This document shows positions 16,813 to 24,441 of a stretch of 64,000 nt of DNA, piece by piece. The notes beneath the pieces were generated by a model, which saw only the letters and a list, made by a program, of their open reading frames with translations, ran no database searches and was not told where the DNA came from. The translations under genes and the position numbers were made by a program. The first letter of the stretch is position 1. The number at the start of each line of letters is the position of its first letter. This DNA is from UBA6100 sp049658145 (lineage in GTDB: Bacteria > Actinomycetota > Coriobacteriia > Anaerosomatales > Anaerosomataceae), in the NCBI GenBank assembly GCA_049658145.1, contig JBASOJ010000044.1, positions 4,601 through 68,600 of the forward strand. The letters run 5' to 3'.

Positions 16813-17481
16813 GTGACGCTCATCGAAACGCGACGCGCTCGATCGTTGTTGTTCGGATGTCTGGTCGTTACGCTCCTCCTCGCCTGGACAGGCAGCGCCT
16901 CCGGCGGGCAGGCATCGACAGGGGAGGCGGCCTTCTATCCATGCGATCGCTGCCACCCGGTCACGGTGAGCGAGGACGGGCAGCCCTCACACCCCCTTCC
17001 GATCGGACTCAAGAAGCACGAGATCACACTCGAGGTCCACGACGTGCTCGGCACCGACGATGAAGCGTGCCTGGCATGCCACGATGATCCGTCGCACAAC
17101 CCGGGCATGCTCCGGTTGCCTGACGGCGAGCTGGTCGAGATCACCGGACAGATCTCCAGGGTGTGCCAGACGTGCCACTCCACGAAGTACCGCGAGTGGG
17201 AGCAGGGGATCCACGGCAAGAACGCGCCGAAGTGCACTGCCGCAGGCTGTCACGACCCCCACACCCCGTCCTGGATCTACATCGCCCCCCTGCCGCCGTT
17301 TGCGGGCACGGGACTGCAGGTGCGCGCCGTATCAGCACGCGAGCCGTTCAAACCGTACGCGGGACCGCCCCCGTTCACGCCCGTGTTCACGCCCACCTGG
17401 CTGATCATCGTCGCAAGCATCGGGGCCGTGGTGGTCGCGCTTCTTATCGGATACCTGCTGCAGGGAAGGGTCAAGCGATGA
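16813..17481 (+). CDS. Membrane-anchored tetrahaem cytochrome c of a NrfD-type quinol dehydrogenase
   Basis: 222 aa from GTG 16813, behind AAGGGTGG. A signal peptide (residues 11-33) precedes haem motifs CDRCH, CLACH and CQTCH and one variant CX4CH (CTAAGCH); a C-terminal membrane helix (about 195-217) anchors it on the outer face. It overlaps by 4 bp a four-cluster FeS protein and a NrfD homologue. This cytochrome/FeS/NrfD order is seen in menaquinol-oxidising modules such as Qrc, alternative complex III and Geobacter Cbc4. Its likely job is to pass electrons from the FeS/NrfD pair to the cytochromes encoded downstream. Confidence 0.82.
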   Translation: MTLIETRRARSLLFGCLVVTLLLAWTGSASGGQASTGEAAFYPCDRCHPVTVSEDGQPSHPLPIGLKKHEITLEVHDVLGTDDEACLACHDDPSHNPGMLRLPDGELVEITGQISRVCQTCHSTKYREWEQGIHGKNAPKCTAAGCHDPHTPSWIYIAPLPPFAGTGLQVRAVSAREPFKPYAGPPPFTPVFTPTWLIIVASIGAVVVALLIGYLLQGRVKR

Positions 17482-18383
17482 ACGAGGGCGATAGATTCCC
17501 TGGCTCAGGTGTGCCCGCCGAGCTGCCACCCGGATGCACGCTCTCGCGTCGCACGTTCCTCGAAGGTATCGGCGCCACAGCCGGTCTTTTGGCCGCGGGC
17601 ACCCTGCCTGCGGTGATCTCGGCCGTGGCACCGGCGGCCGCAGTGGGTACGGGTGGCGAGACGGACGACCCGCTCGCCGAGATCATCGAGGGTGACGGCA
17701 CCGTCAACTATCCCGGCAAGCCCGTCAGCTACGCCGAGCCTGCCGGCGACCAGAAGTGGGCCATGGTCATCGACGTGAAGGCATGCATCGGCTGCCGCAA
17801 GTGCGTCTACGCCTGTGTGAAGGAGAACAACATCGGCCGGGACGCCGGATTCACCTACATCCGCGTGCTGGAGATGGAGCCAGGCGAGGTCGATGTGGAG
17901 CACGCGAACGAGGACTACACCGAGGGAGGGCGCGCCGACAAGTGGTACATGCCGGTGCAGTGCATGCAGTGCGCCAAGCCCACGTGCGTATTTGGATGTC
18001 CGGTCAAGGCCACCTGGAAGGAGCCTGACGGGATCGTCACGATCGAGTACGACAAGTGCATCGCCTGCAGGAACTGCATCGTCACATGCCCGTACGGTGC
18101 GCGGCATTTCAACTGGAAGGAACCCGACGTTCCCGAAGACGAGCGGAATCCTCAGGTGCCGCTCCAGGAGAAGGCGGGCGTCGTCGAGAAGTGCACGTTC
18201 TGCATCCAGCGCACCCGCGCCGGCGGCATACCCGCCTGCGTGGAGGCGTGTCCCGTCGGTGCACGTACCTTCGGCGATTTGAACGACCCCGAGAGCGCCG
18301 TGTCCATCCTGCTCAAGACACGCCGGGTCTGGCGCCTAAAAGAAGAGTACGGGACCGAGCCGATGATCTGGTATGTGGGCTGA
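17478..18383 (+). CDS. Tat-exported four-cluster ferredoxin (NrfC/QrcC type)
   Basis: 301 aa from ATG 17478, in an ATGA overlap with the cytochrome gene. The N terminus has a twin-arginine signal (SRRTFLEG, residues 23-30, then a hydrophobic stretch to about 57), so the protein is folded before export. The cysteine pattern of four [4Fe-4S] clusters is clear: CIGCRKCVYAC, CMQCAKPTCVFGC, CIACRNCIVTC and a final CTFC...CVEACP group. Such subunits sit between the NrfD membrane protein and a periplasmic partner. Here that partner is a cytochrome, not a molybdopterin enzyme; no catalytic subunit gene is nearby. Confidence 0.9.
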   Translation: MNEGDRFPGSGVPAELPPGCTLSRRTFLEGIGATAGLLAAGTLPAVISAVAPAAAVGTGGETDDPLAEIIEGDGTVNYPGKPVSYAEPAGDQKWAMVIDVKACIGCRKCVYACVKENNIGRDAGFTYIRVLEMEPGEVDVEHANEDYTEGGRADKWYMPVQCMQCAKPTCVFGCPVKATWKEPDGIVTIEYDKCIACRNCIVTCPYGARHFNWKEPDVPEDERNPQVPLQEKAGVVEKCTFCIQRTRAGGIPACVEACPVGARTFGDLNDPESAVSILLKTRRVWRLKEEYGTEPMIWYVG

Positions 18384-18389
18384 TGTGCG

Positions 18390-19637
18390 ATGACTGAGAA
18401 GACGACACAGCCCGGCATCAAGCGGGTACTGGGAATCGACCTCAAGGTGGGCGCACTGCGCACCGCCGGTCCGCGCTACTGGGCGTTCGTATCGCTCCTG
18501 CTGACCGTCATCGGCGTGGGAGTGATGGCATGGGCGGCAGCGCTCGACAATGGCGGCGTGGTCATGGCCATGCGCGATGACTACCCATGGGGACTGTGGT
18601 TCACCAACTACATGTACTACGTCGGCCTGTCCGCTGGAGGCCTTGTCGTGTACGCGAGCGTGCACCTCTTCGGCGCCAAGCAGTTCAAGCCGTTGTCGCG
18701 CCTGGCCGTGCTGCAGGCGGGCGTGCTCGTCATGCTCGCGCTCCTCGGGATCCTCACCGACATGGAGAGGCCGTGGCGCGCGGTATGGATGATGCTCACG
18801 CCCAATCCCTCCTCGCCGTTCGTGTACACCGGCAGCGCGGCCGCCATCTACATGGTCATCTGCTTCGTGGACCTCTGGGTGCTGATCACCGGGAAGGGCG
18901 GTGAGAAGCTGGCGTACCGGATGACGCTGATAGCGCTGCCACTCGCCATCTACCTCCACACCACCACCGCGTTCGTGCTTGCGCTCAACAAGTCGCGCGA
19001 GCTATGGAACTCGGCGGTGATGGTGCCGATATTCCTGACCTCGGCCACGGCCTCGGGGATCGCGCTGCTGCTCATCTGCGCGTACCTTATGCAGCGTCTC
19101 GGTGTGATGCGCTTCAAGTCCTCGATGTTCCGCAGCCTCTCGACGCTGCTCGCAACGGTCATCGTGACCGACCTGTTCCTGCTGCTCGTCGAGATCATGA
19201 CAGTGTTCTGGCCGACCTCGGCCAAGCCCGGTCACGTGGATCGCTTCGCGCTGTTCTTCACGGGCGACTACGCATTCACGTTCCTGCCGGTACTCATCCT
19301 GGGGGTAGGCGCCTTCGCGCTTCTCGCCGGCCGCAAGACGCGGCATATCCCGGCCGTGCAGATCACCGCCTCGGCGATGTATGTCGTCGCCATCTTCATG
19401 AAGCGCTACTCGCTGATGGCGATGGGCTTCGCCGTCGACCCGCTCGGTGCACACGCGGCTCCCTATATGCCGAGCCTTGCCGAGGTCCTGATCGCCCTCG
19501 GCCTCCTCGGTATCGGCGTGCTGCTGGTCACCCTCGCCGCCAAGCTGTTGCCGCTTGCGGTGCCCGAAGACGCGGACGTTGATGCAAGAGCACACGCACC
19601 CGCACGGCTGGATTCCGCGACGGTCGAGGCGGGGTGA
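18390..19637 (+). CDS. NrfD/PsrC-family menaquinol-binding membrane subunit
   Basis: 415 aa with roughly ten membrane helices and the NrfD-type DYPWGLW and MERPWRAVWMM segments. Proteins of this family bind menaquinol and pass electrons to the exported FeS subunit; some are thought to conserve energy. It follows the FeS gene by six bases, and the next cytochrome begins seven bases after its stop, so all three belong to one transcript. An Asp/Ala-rich tail (about 390-415) is probably disordered. Confidence 0.88.
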   Translation: MTEKTTQPGIKRVLGIDLKVGALRTAGPRYWAFVSLLLTVIGVGVMAWAAALDNGGVVMAMRDDYPWGLWFTNYMYYVGLSAGGLVVYASVHLFGAKQFKPLSRLAVLQAGVLVMLALLGILTDMERPWRAVWMMLTPNPSSPFVYTGSAAAIYMVICFVDLWVLITGKGGEKLAYRMTLIALPLAIYLHTTTAFVLALNKSRELWNSAVMVPIFLTSATASGIALLLICAYLMQRLGVMRFKSSMFRSLSTLLATVIVTDLFLLLVEIMTVFWPTSAKPGHVDRFALFFTGDYAFTFLPVLILGVGAFALLAGRKTRHIPAVQITASAMYVVAIFMKRYSLMAMGFAVDPLGAHAAPYMPSLAEVLIALGLLGIGVLLVTLAAKLLPLAVPEDADVDARAHAPARLDSATVEAG

Positions 19638-19644
19638 CCCGTCG

Positions 19645-20661
19645 TTGAGCGCACCATCCCCGTCGCGATCGTCGCGCCTGCGTACGGTCAGGATCGTAGC
19701 CGTCATGCTGGCGCTCACCGCGGCGTGCGTCGCGGCGGTCGCCATCCCCCTCGCGTCCACGTCCACGCCCGAGTTCTTCTCGCGCTACCACCTTCTCGAG
19801 CGCCGCTACGTGAACCTGGAGGACTCGGCCCATGAGGGCATCGGCTGTCGCTCGTGCCACGAGACGCGGCCTACCGCAAACGCCGTAGCGCTCGTTACCG
19901 ACTACTACGCCGGCATGATCTCGGCGGGTCCCACGCCCAAGTTCTTCACGTTCTCGGCGCCCACCAATGACGCGTGCCTGCAGTGCCACTCAGACGATTG
20001 GGGTGCCGACAGCGCCCGCACCGGGAGGATCCCGCACCCGGCGCATCAGCGCGTGGAGGCCGAGACCCGACCGTGCACCGGATGCCACAAGTGGACCGCT
20101 CACTTCGAACAGCCATACCTCGACCAGCACAAGGAGATGCCCTTCAGCGGCGTCTGCGTGGCGTACGGCTGTCACGTCGGGACCAAGACCACCGACGAGT
20201 GCTACGACTGTCACCACGTGCTGCACGAGTCGAGTGACTCCTGGCGCACAGAGCACGCCGCGGTCGCGCGGAAGACCGGACAGAACGCCTGTGTGGAGGC
20301 GTGTCACACGATCGATGAGTGCCAGCTCTGTCATACCACCGGCGAGCGCCCGGTCTTCGACGGCCTGCCCATCGAGACCAGCATGCGCTCCATCGAGCAG
20401 CTGCACGTACGTGACGACTGGACCGAGGTCTACCACGGCGCGGAGGCGCTCGCCGGACGAGACCGGTGCCTCCTGTGCCACCAGTCCCAGGGCGAGTGCG
20501 ACGAGTGCCACCTAGAGCGCCCCGAGTTCCACGGACCGACGGTGTCCTGGATAGGGCGGCACAGCGACCAGTCGACCGGCGTGGACGATCCGCGTTGCCT
20601 GGAGTGCCACGAGCGCGCGTGGTGCGTCGACTGCCACGACCGGTTCAAGGAGATGGAGTGA
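19645..20661 (+). CDS. Membrane-anchored multihaem cytochrome c, up to 11 haems
   Basis: 338 aa. No ATG or GTG fits the frame near the previous gene; TTG 19645, behind GGGGTGA, is the best start and gives a clean N-terminal anchor (residues 15-37). Haem motifs: nine CXXCH (for example C68, C111, C144, C186, C226), one CX3CH (CVEACH, 216-221) and one CX4CH (CVAYGCH, 171-177). Many extra His residues could be distal ligands. The first 150 residues resemble the next two proteins (RY-x2-L, a Ser/His step, then CxxCH), so the three are tandem paralogues. The non-canonical sites make 11 an upper bound. Confidence 0.8.
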   Translation: MSAPSPSRSSRLRTVRIVAVMLALTAACVAAVAIPLASTSTPEFFSRYHLLERRYVNLEDSAHEGIGCRSCHETRPTANAVALVTDYYAGMISAGPTPKFFTFSAPTNDACLQCHSDDWGADSARTGRIPHPAHQRVEAETRPCTGCHKWTAHFEQPYLDQHKEMPFSGVCVAYGCHVGTKTTDECYDCHHVLHESSDSWRTEHAAVARKTGQNACVEACHTIDECQLCHTTGERPVFDGLPIETSMRSIEQLHVRDDWTEVYHGAEALAGRDRCLLCHQSQGECDECHLERPEFHGPTVSWIGRHSDQSTGVDDPRCLECHERAWCVDCHDRFKEME

Positions 20662-21437
20662 GGGTGCGGCGTCGCATCGTCATCGCGATCGCGCTCGGCA
20701 TCGTGGCCGTGATGGTGACGGCCGTAGCGATCCCCGTCGCCTCGACGCTCCAACCCGACTACTACAGACGGTACCCTGTGCTGAGCGATCGGATGGCTCA
20801 CTGGAGCACGTCCACACACTCACGCATCTCGTGCGGAGCATGTCACGTGAATCCGGGGATCCGCGGGGCCGTGTCGTTCGCGATCGCCGCCGTGCCGGCG
20901 TACTACTCGCAACTCCTTCAGGGACCTGACGAGTCCAACCTCCTCTCGGCCCCCGATCGCGAAGCCTGCCAGAAGTGCCACACCAGCTATCGTAGCGTGG
21001 CGCCGAGCGGCGACCTGCTCATCCCGCATCGCGCGCACGTCGAGGTCCTGGACCTCGAGTGCTCGCAGTGTCACCAGGACCTCGTGCACTCACTCAATGA
21101 GCGTGGGTTCAACCGGCCCGAGATGGAGGTATGCCTCGCCGAGTGCCACGACGGTGACTCGGCCACAGACGAGTGCGTCAAGTGCCACACCTTGAAGTCG
21201 AGACCGGAGACGCACGATCGGCCTGACTGGCTACAGGTGCACGGCACACTGGTGGAGTCTGAGGACTGCGCGGCATGCCACGACTGGACGCCCGCGTACT
21301 GCGCCGAGTGCCACGAGGAGCGTCCGGCGTCGCACGTCGGGAACTGGAAGTCCGGACACGCGGAGACCGCTCGGCTCCGCGGTGACGGATGCACCGTGTG
21401 CCACGGCGGCGAGGAGTTCTGTCTCCAATGCCACTAG
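20658..21437 (+). CDS. Membrane-anchored multihaem cytochrome c, up to 9 haems
   Basis: 259 aa from GTG 20658, in a GTGA overlap with the preceding cytochrome. An uncleaved N-terminal helix (about 7-25) anchors it outside the membrane. Eight CXXCH and one CX3CH (CLAECH) were counted. The last motif, CLQCH, forms the final five residues, which is unusual: the histidine ligand is the C-terminal amino acid. It is paralogous to the flanking genes, sharing PDYYRRYPVL, the STHSRISC step and IPHRAHVEVLDLECSQCH. The 3' end overlaps the next gene by 10 bp. Confidence 0.82.
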   Translation: MRVRRRIVIAIALGIVAVMVTAVAIPVASTLQPDYYRRYPVLSDRMAHWSTSTHSRISCGACHVNPGIRGAVSFAIAAVPAYYSQLLQGPDESNLLSAPDREACQKCHTSYRSVAPSGDLLIPHRAHVEVLDLECSQCHQDLVHSLNERGFNRPEMEVCLAECHDGDSATDECVKCHTLKSRPETHDRPDWLQVHGTLVESEDCAACHDWTPAYCAECHEERPASHVGNWKSGHAETARLRGDGCTVCHGGEEFCLQCH

Positions 21438-22276
21438 AGACTCCCACGCGCACGGGCTGGTTGCACAGGCATCACGCCCATCTGAACCGCTTCGGGCTCA
21501 CGGTGTTCGTGATCGTCGTGCTTCTCGCCGTTCCCGGGTACCTGTCGACGCGCCCGGGGACCTTCGCACACTACGACACGCTCCAGGCCGAATACCGGTC
21601 CTGGACCACGTCCACACACGCCGAAGTGGGATGCGACGACTGTCACGTAGCCCCCGGTCCGCTGCCGGACGCGCTCTTCCGGATCAGGATGGTGGGGGAG
21701 TACTACGCGTCCTTCGTCGCACCCTCGCGCAAGCCGACCGCGCTGGCGCGTCCTGACGATGAAGCGTGTCTGGTGTGTCACAGCGACCTTCGGACGGTCT
21801 CGCCGAAGGGCGACCTGCAGATACCGCACCGCGCCCACATCACGATCCTCGACATGGACTGCGTGGAGTGCCACCGGTACCTGGTGCACGAGAAGAGCCC
21901 CGAAGGCAAGCACACACCGCCGATGGTGGAGTGTATGACGTGCCATGACGGTGACTCGGCCGAGAATGCGTGCACCGCATGCCACACAGCCAAAGCCGCA
22001 CCCGAGAGCCACTCGGAAGCTGACTGGCTGGTGGTCCACGACTCGCACTCGGCCGACCCCGCATGCGCCGACTGCCACCAGTGGCGCCCCGACTGGTGTG
22101 TCGACTGTCACGCCGACCGGCCGCGCTCGCATACCGACGACTGGCGCGCGGTGCACGGTGACGCTGTTGCGGTGCATCGCAGCTGTGAGGCCTGCCATGA
22201 GAGCGAGTTCTGCGTCGAGTGCCACGGCGACGTGCCACAACTCGGCTTCGATCCGACGCTCGAACTGGTCGATTAG
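21428..22276 (+). CDS. Membrane-anchored nonahaem cytochrome c
   Basis: 282 aa from ATG 21428, inside the end of the previous gene. An N-terminal anchor (about 20-37, FGLTVFVIVVLLAVPGY) is followed by nine CXXCH motifs from CDDCH to CVECH. It is the closest paralogue of the 20658 gene: both have a TSTH step before the first haem, IPHRAH before the third and HDGDSA after the fourth. This points to local gene duplication. Repeated W-C-x-x-C-H and D-W units suggest stacked haem pairs. No catalytic site is visible, so an electron-transfer role is most likely. Confidence 0.82.
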   Translation: MPLETPTRTGWLHRHHAHLNRFGLTVFVIVVLLAVPGYLSTRPGTFAHYDTLQAEYRSWTTSTHAEVGCDDCHVAPGPLPDALFRIRMVGEYYASFVAPSRKPTALARPDDEACLVCHSDLRTVSPKGDLQIPHRAHITILDMDCVECHRYLVHEKSPEGKHTPPMVECMTCHDGDSAENACTACHTAKAAPESHSEADWLVVHDSHSADPACADCHQWRPDWCVDCHADRPRSHTDDWRAVHGDAVAVHRSCEACHESEFCVECHGDVPQLGFDPTLELVD

Positions 22277-22284
22277 AGGCAACC

Positions 22285-23331
22285 ATGGACGATGCACGAG
22301 TTCCGCGCAGAGGTCCCATCCGAAGCCTGAGGCAGGTCGTCGGACGGCTGCCCGAGCGCGCCCGTAGGCTCGTCCTCACTGCGGTCGCTCTGGTATCTGC
22401 CGTCGTGATCGTCCTCGCCATATCGATAGCATTCGATGTCACGACGGCGTCACCGAATGTGTGCGCCTCCTGCCACGAGATGGAGTTGCGCACCTCCGAG
22501 TGGGCGGTGTCCGCGCACAGCACGGTGCCGTGCGTCGAGTGCCATGAGCCCGCCACACGCTGGTACCAGCTCCCATCGCGGGTCTCATACCGTGCCGCGC
22601 TCCTGGCCCGAGATGTCAGCGCGCACCGTGCAGGGACCTATGAGAATCCGGTGGATGCGGCCGCCGCAGCATCCGAGCCCATCGCTGATGCCGTGTGCCT
22701 CCAGTGCCACGACCCGAACAGAAAGGCGACCTCCGGTTACAGAATCCTCATCGATCACCCGGAGCACGCCGAACGCAACGGGTCCTGCGTCTCGTGCCAT
22801 GTCCGCACGGCGCACCCTCTGGAGTCACGCGGGACCGCGCTCTCGCTCATGGCCCAGTGCTTCACGTGTCACGGAACATCCGGGCAGCCGGAGGCATCAA
22901 AGGAGTGCGGTGTCTGCCACCCCGGCGAGTTCGACCTCGTACCCGCATCTCACGCCGAGCCGCTGTGGGCGCGCGGTCACGGCGACGTGTCCGATGCGGA
23001 CGAGCGCCTGTGCGCGATGTGCCATGAGCAGTCGTTCTGCGATGACTGTCACGGCCTGGCGATGCCGCATCCGGACGACTGGGCGCGGGGACCGGACGGC
23101 CATGCCACCGCGGCCGACGCCGACCGCGGAGTGTGTACGAGCTGTCACGGTTCGTCGCCGGATCTCTGCACCATGTGCCACCACACCTCGTTCGACCCGA
23201 TGCAGGGAGCGTGGATCGAGCAGCACAGTGCGGAAGTGAAGGCCGAGGGATCGTCCTACTGCGAGGAATGCCATCCGCGCGCGTACTGCAGCTTCTGCCA
23301 CACCCGGCTGGTGGAGAACGACGGCATCTGA
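22285..23331 (+). CDS. NapC/NirT-like dodecahaem cytochrome c
   Basis: 348 aa from ATG 22285, preceded by GAGGCAACC. After an N-terminal helix (about 29-50) comes NVCASCHEMELRTSEWA-x5-H, the pattern of the NapC/NrfH quinol dehydrogenase family, where the Met of CHEM and a nearby His are haem ligands. A second motif, CVECH, completes that half-domain. Ten further CXXCH motifs follow, twelve in all, ending 13 residues before the C terminus. It may take electrons from quinol directly or pass them on from the upstream cytochromes. Last gene of the cluster; 132 bp separate it from dapA. Confidence 0.82.
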   Translation: MDDARVPRRGPIRSLRQVVGRLPERARRLVLTAVALVSAVVIVLAISIAFDVTTASPNVCASCHEMELRTSEWAVSAHSTVPCVECHEPATRWYQLPSRVSYRAALLARDVSAHRAGTYENPVDAAAAASEPIADAVCLQCHDPNRKATSGYRILIDHPEHAERNGSCVSCHVRTAHPLESRGTALSLMAQCFTCHGTSGQPEASKECGVCHPGEFDLVPASHAEPLWARGHGDVSDADERLCAMCHEQSFCDDCHGLAMPHPDDWARGPDGHATAADADRGVCTSCHGSSPDLCTMCHHTSFDPMQGAWIEQHSAEVKAEGSSYCEECHPRAYCSFCHTRLVENDGI

Positions 23332-23418
23332 TCGCGCCCGGCCTGGCGTAACGTGAGGTCGTCATTCTGCGCCCGACGACGCGCTGTGGCACAATACTTC
23401 AGTAGTCACACGTATCCC

Positions 23419-23439
23419 AAGGCGTCCGGACAACGCCTT
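23419..23439 (+). terminator. Short hairpin between the cytochrome cluster and dapA
   Basis: AAGGCGT (23419-23425) pairs with ACGCCTT (23433-23439) around CCGGACA, with TT next. It may end the cytochrome transcript or act in the dapA leader; it lies 24 bp before the dapA start. Confidence 0.35.
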
Positions 23440-23462
23440 TCACTCTCGAGGGGCGATCGATC

Positions 23463-24356
23463 ATGACCGAGCCGAGATTCGGCAGACTCCTTACCGCGAT
23501 GGTCACGCCCTTCACGCCGGAAGGCGAGCTCGACTTGCCTCGCGCGCAGGACCTGGCGTTGCGCCTGCTCGACGCCGGAAGCGAGGCGCTCGTGGTGTGC
23601 GGCACCACCGGCGAGTCGCCCACGGTCTTCTACGACGACAAGCTACGGCTGTTCGAAGCCGTTCTCGAGGCCGTGAACGGCTCCGCGCCGATCATCGCGA
23701 ACGCAGGCGACAACTGCACGGACGACTCGGTGGAGTTCGCCCAGCAGGTCGTGAAGCTCGGTGTGGACGCCGTGATGGCCGTGGTGCCGTACTACAACAA
23801 GCCGCCGCAGGAGGGCCTGTACCGCCACTTCGGCGCCATCGCGAGCGCGGTGGACGTACCGGTGATCCTCTACAACATCCCCGGACGCTCCGTGGTGAAC
23901 CTCGAGGCGACCACCACGCTCCGGCTGGCGGCGGACTTCGAGAACATCGTCGCCGTGAAGGAGGCCTCCTCCAACCTCACGCAGATCGCGACCATCATCG
24001 ACGGCTCGCCGGTCGGCTTCGAGGTGCTCTCGGGTAACGACGAGGACACGCTGCCGATGATGGGTCTCGGCGCCACTGGCGTGATCTCGGTGGCCTCGCA
24101 CGTGGCCGGCACGCAGCTTGCCGAGATGCTGGCCGCGCAGTCCGGTGGCGACCACACCCGCGCGCTCAAGATCCACCTCGAGCTGATGCCGCTGTTCAAG
24201 GCGCTGTTCATGACCGCCAACCCGATCATGGTGAAGAAGGCGCTCGAGCTCGTGGGCTACCCGGTGGGCGAGTGCCGCCTGCCGCTCATCCCGGCGACCG
24301 ATGCGCAGACCGCCGAGCTGGCGCCCATCCTGCGCCGCCTCGGACTCATCTCCTGA
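23463..24356 (+). CDS. dapA: 4-hydroxy-tetrahydrodipicolinate synthase
   Basis: Condenses pyruvate with aspartate semialdehyde, the first step of the DAP/lysine branch. The 297-aa TIM barrel shows TAMVTPF, GTTGESPT (pyruvate-binding Thr pair), ILYNIPGRS (catalytic Tyr) and VAVKEASSN (Schiff-base Lys). It has an ATG start. dapF and dapL occur 20 kb downstream, so the cell appears to use the aminotransferase variant of the pathway. dapB is not in this window. Confidence 0.95.
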   Translation: MTEPRFGRLLTAMVTPFTPEGELDLPRAQDLALRLLDAGSEALVVCGTTGESPTVFYDDKLRLFEAVLEAVNGSAPIIANAGDNCTDDSVEFAQQVVKLGVDAVMAVVPYYNKPPQEGLYRHFGAIASAVDVPVILYNIPGRSVVNLEATTTLRLAADFENIVAVKEASSNLTQIATIIDGSPVGFEVLSGNDEDTLPMMGLGATGVISVASHVAGTQLAEMLAAQSGGDHTRALKIHLELMPLFKALFMTANPIMVKKALELVGYPVGECRLPLIPATDAQTAELAPILRRLGLIS

Positions 24357-24361
24357 CTGAA

Positions 24362-24383
24362 GCGCGGATCACACGGTCCGCGT
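24362..24383 (+). terminator. Hairpin downstream of dapA
   Basis: CGCGGA (24363-24368) pairs with TCCGCG (24377-24382) around TCACACGG, four bases after the dapA stop. There is no T-run, so termination would be partial at best. Confidence 0.3.
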
Positions 24384-24441
24384 TGCACCACGCACGCACG
24401 ACGCTCACCACCGACACGACAAGGAGCACATACAGCCTTCC

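Noticed and set aside
16813..23331. A cytochrome c nitrite reductase (Nrf) locus
   Set aside because: NrfC- and NrfD-like genes are present, but no product has the CXXCK catalytic haem motif or resembles NrfA.
23388..23402. Sigma-54-like promoter before dapA (TGGCAC)
   Set aside because: The matching GC element at -12 is absent, and no sigma-54 activator is nearby.
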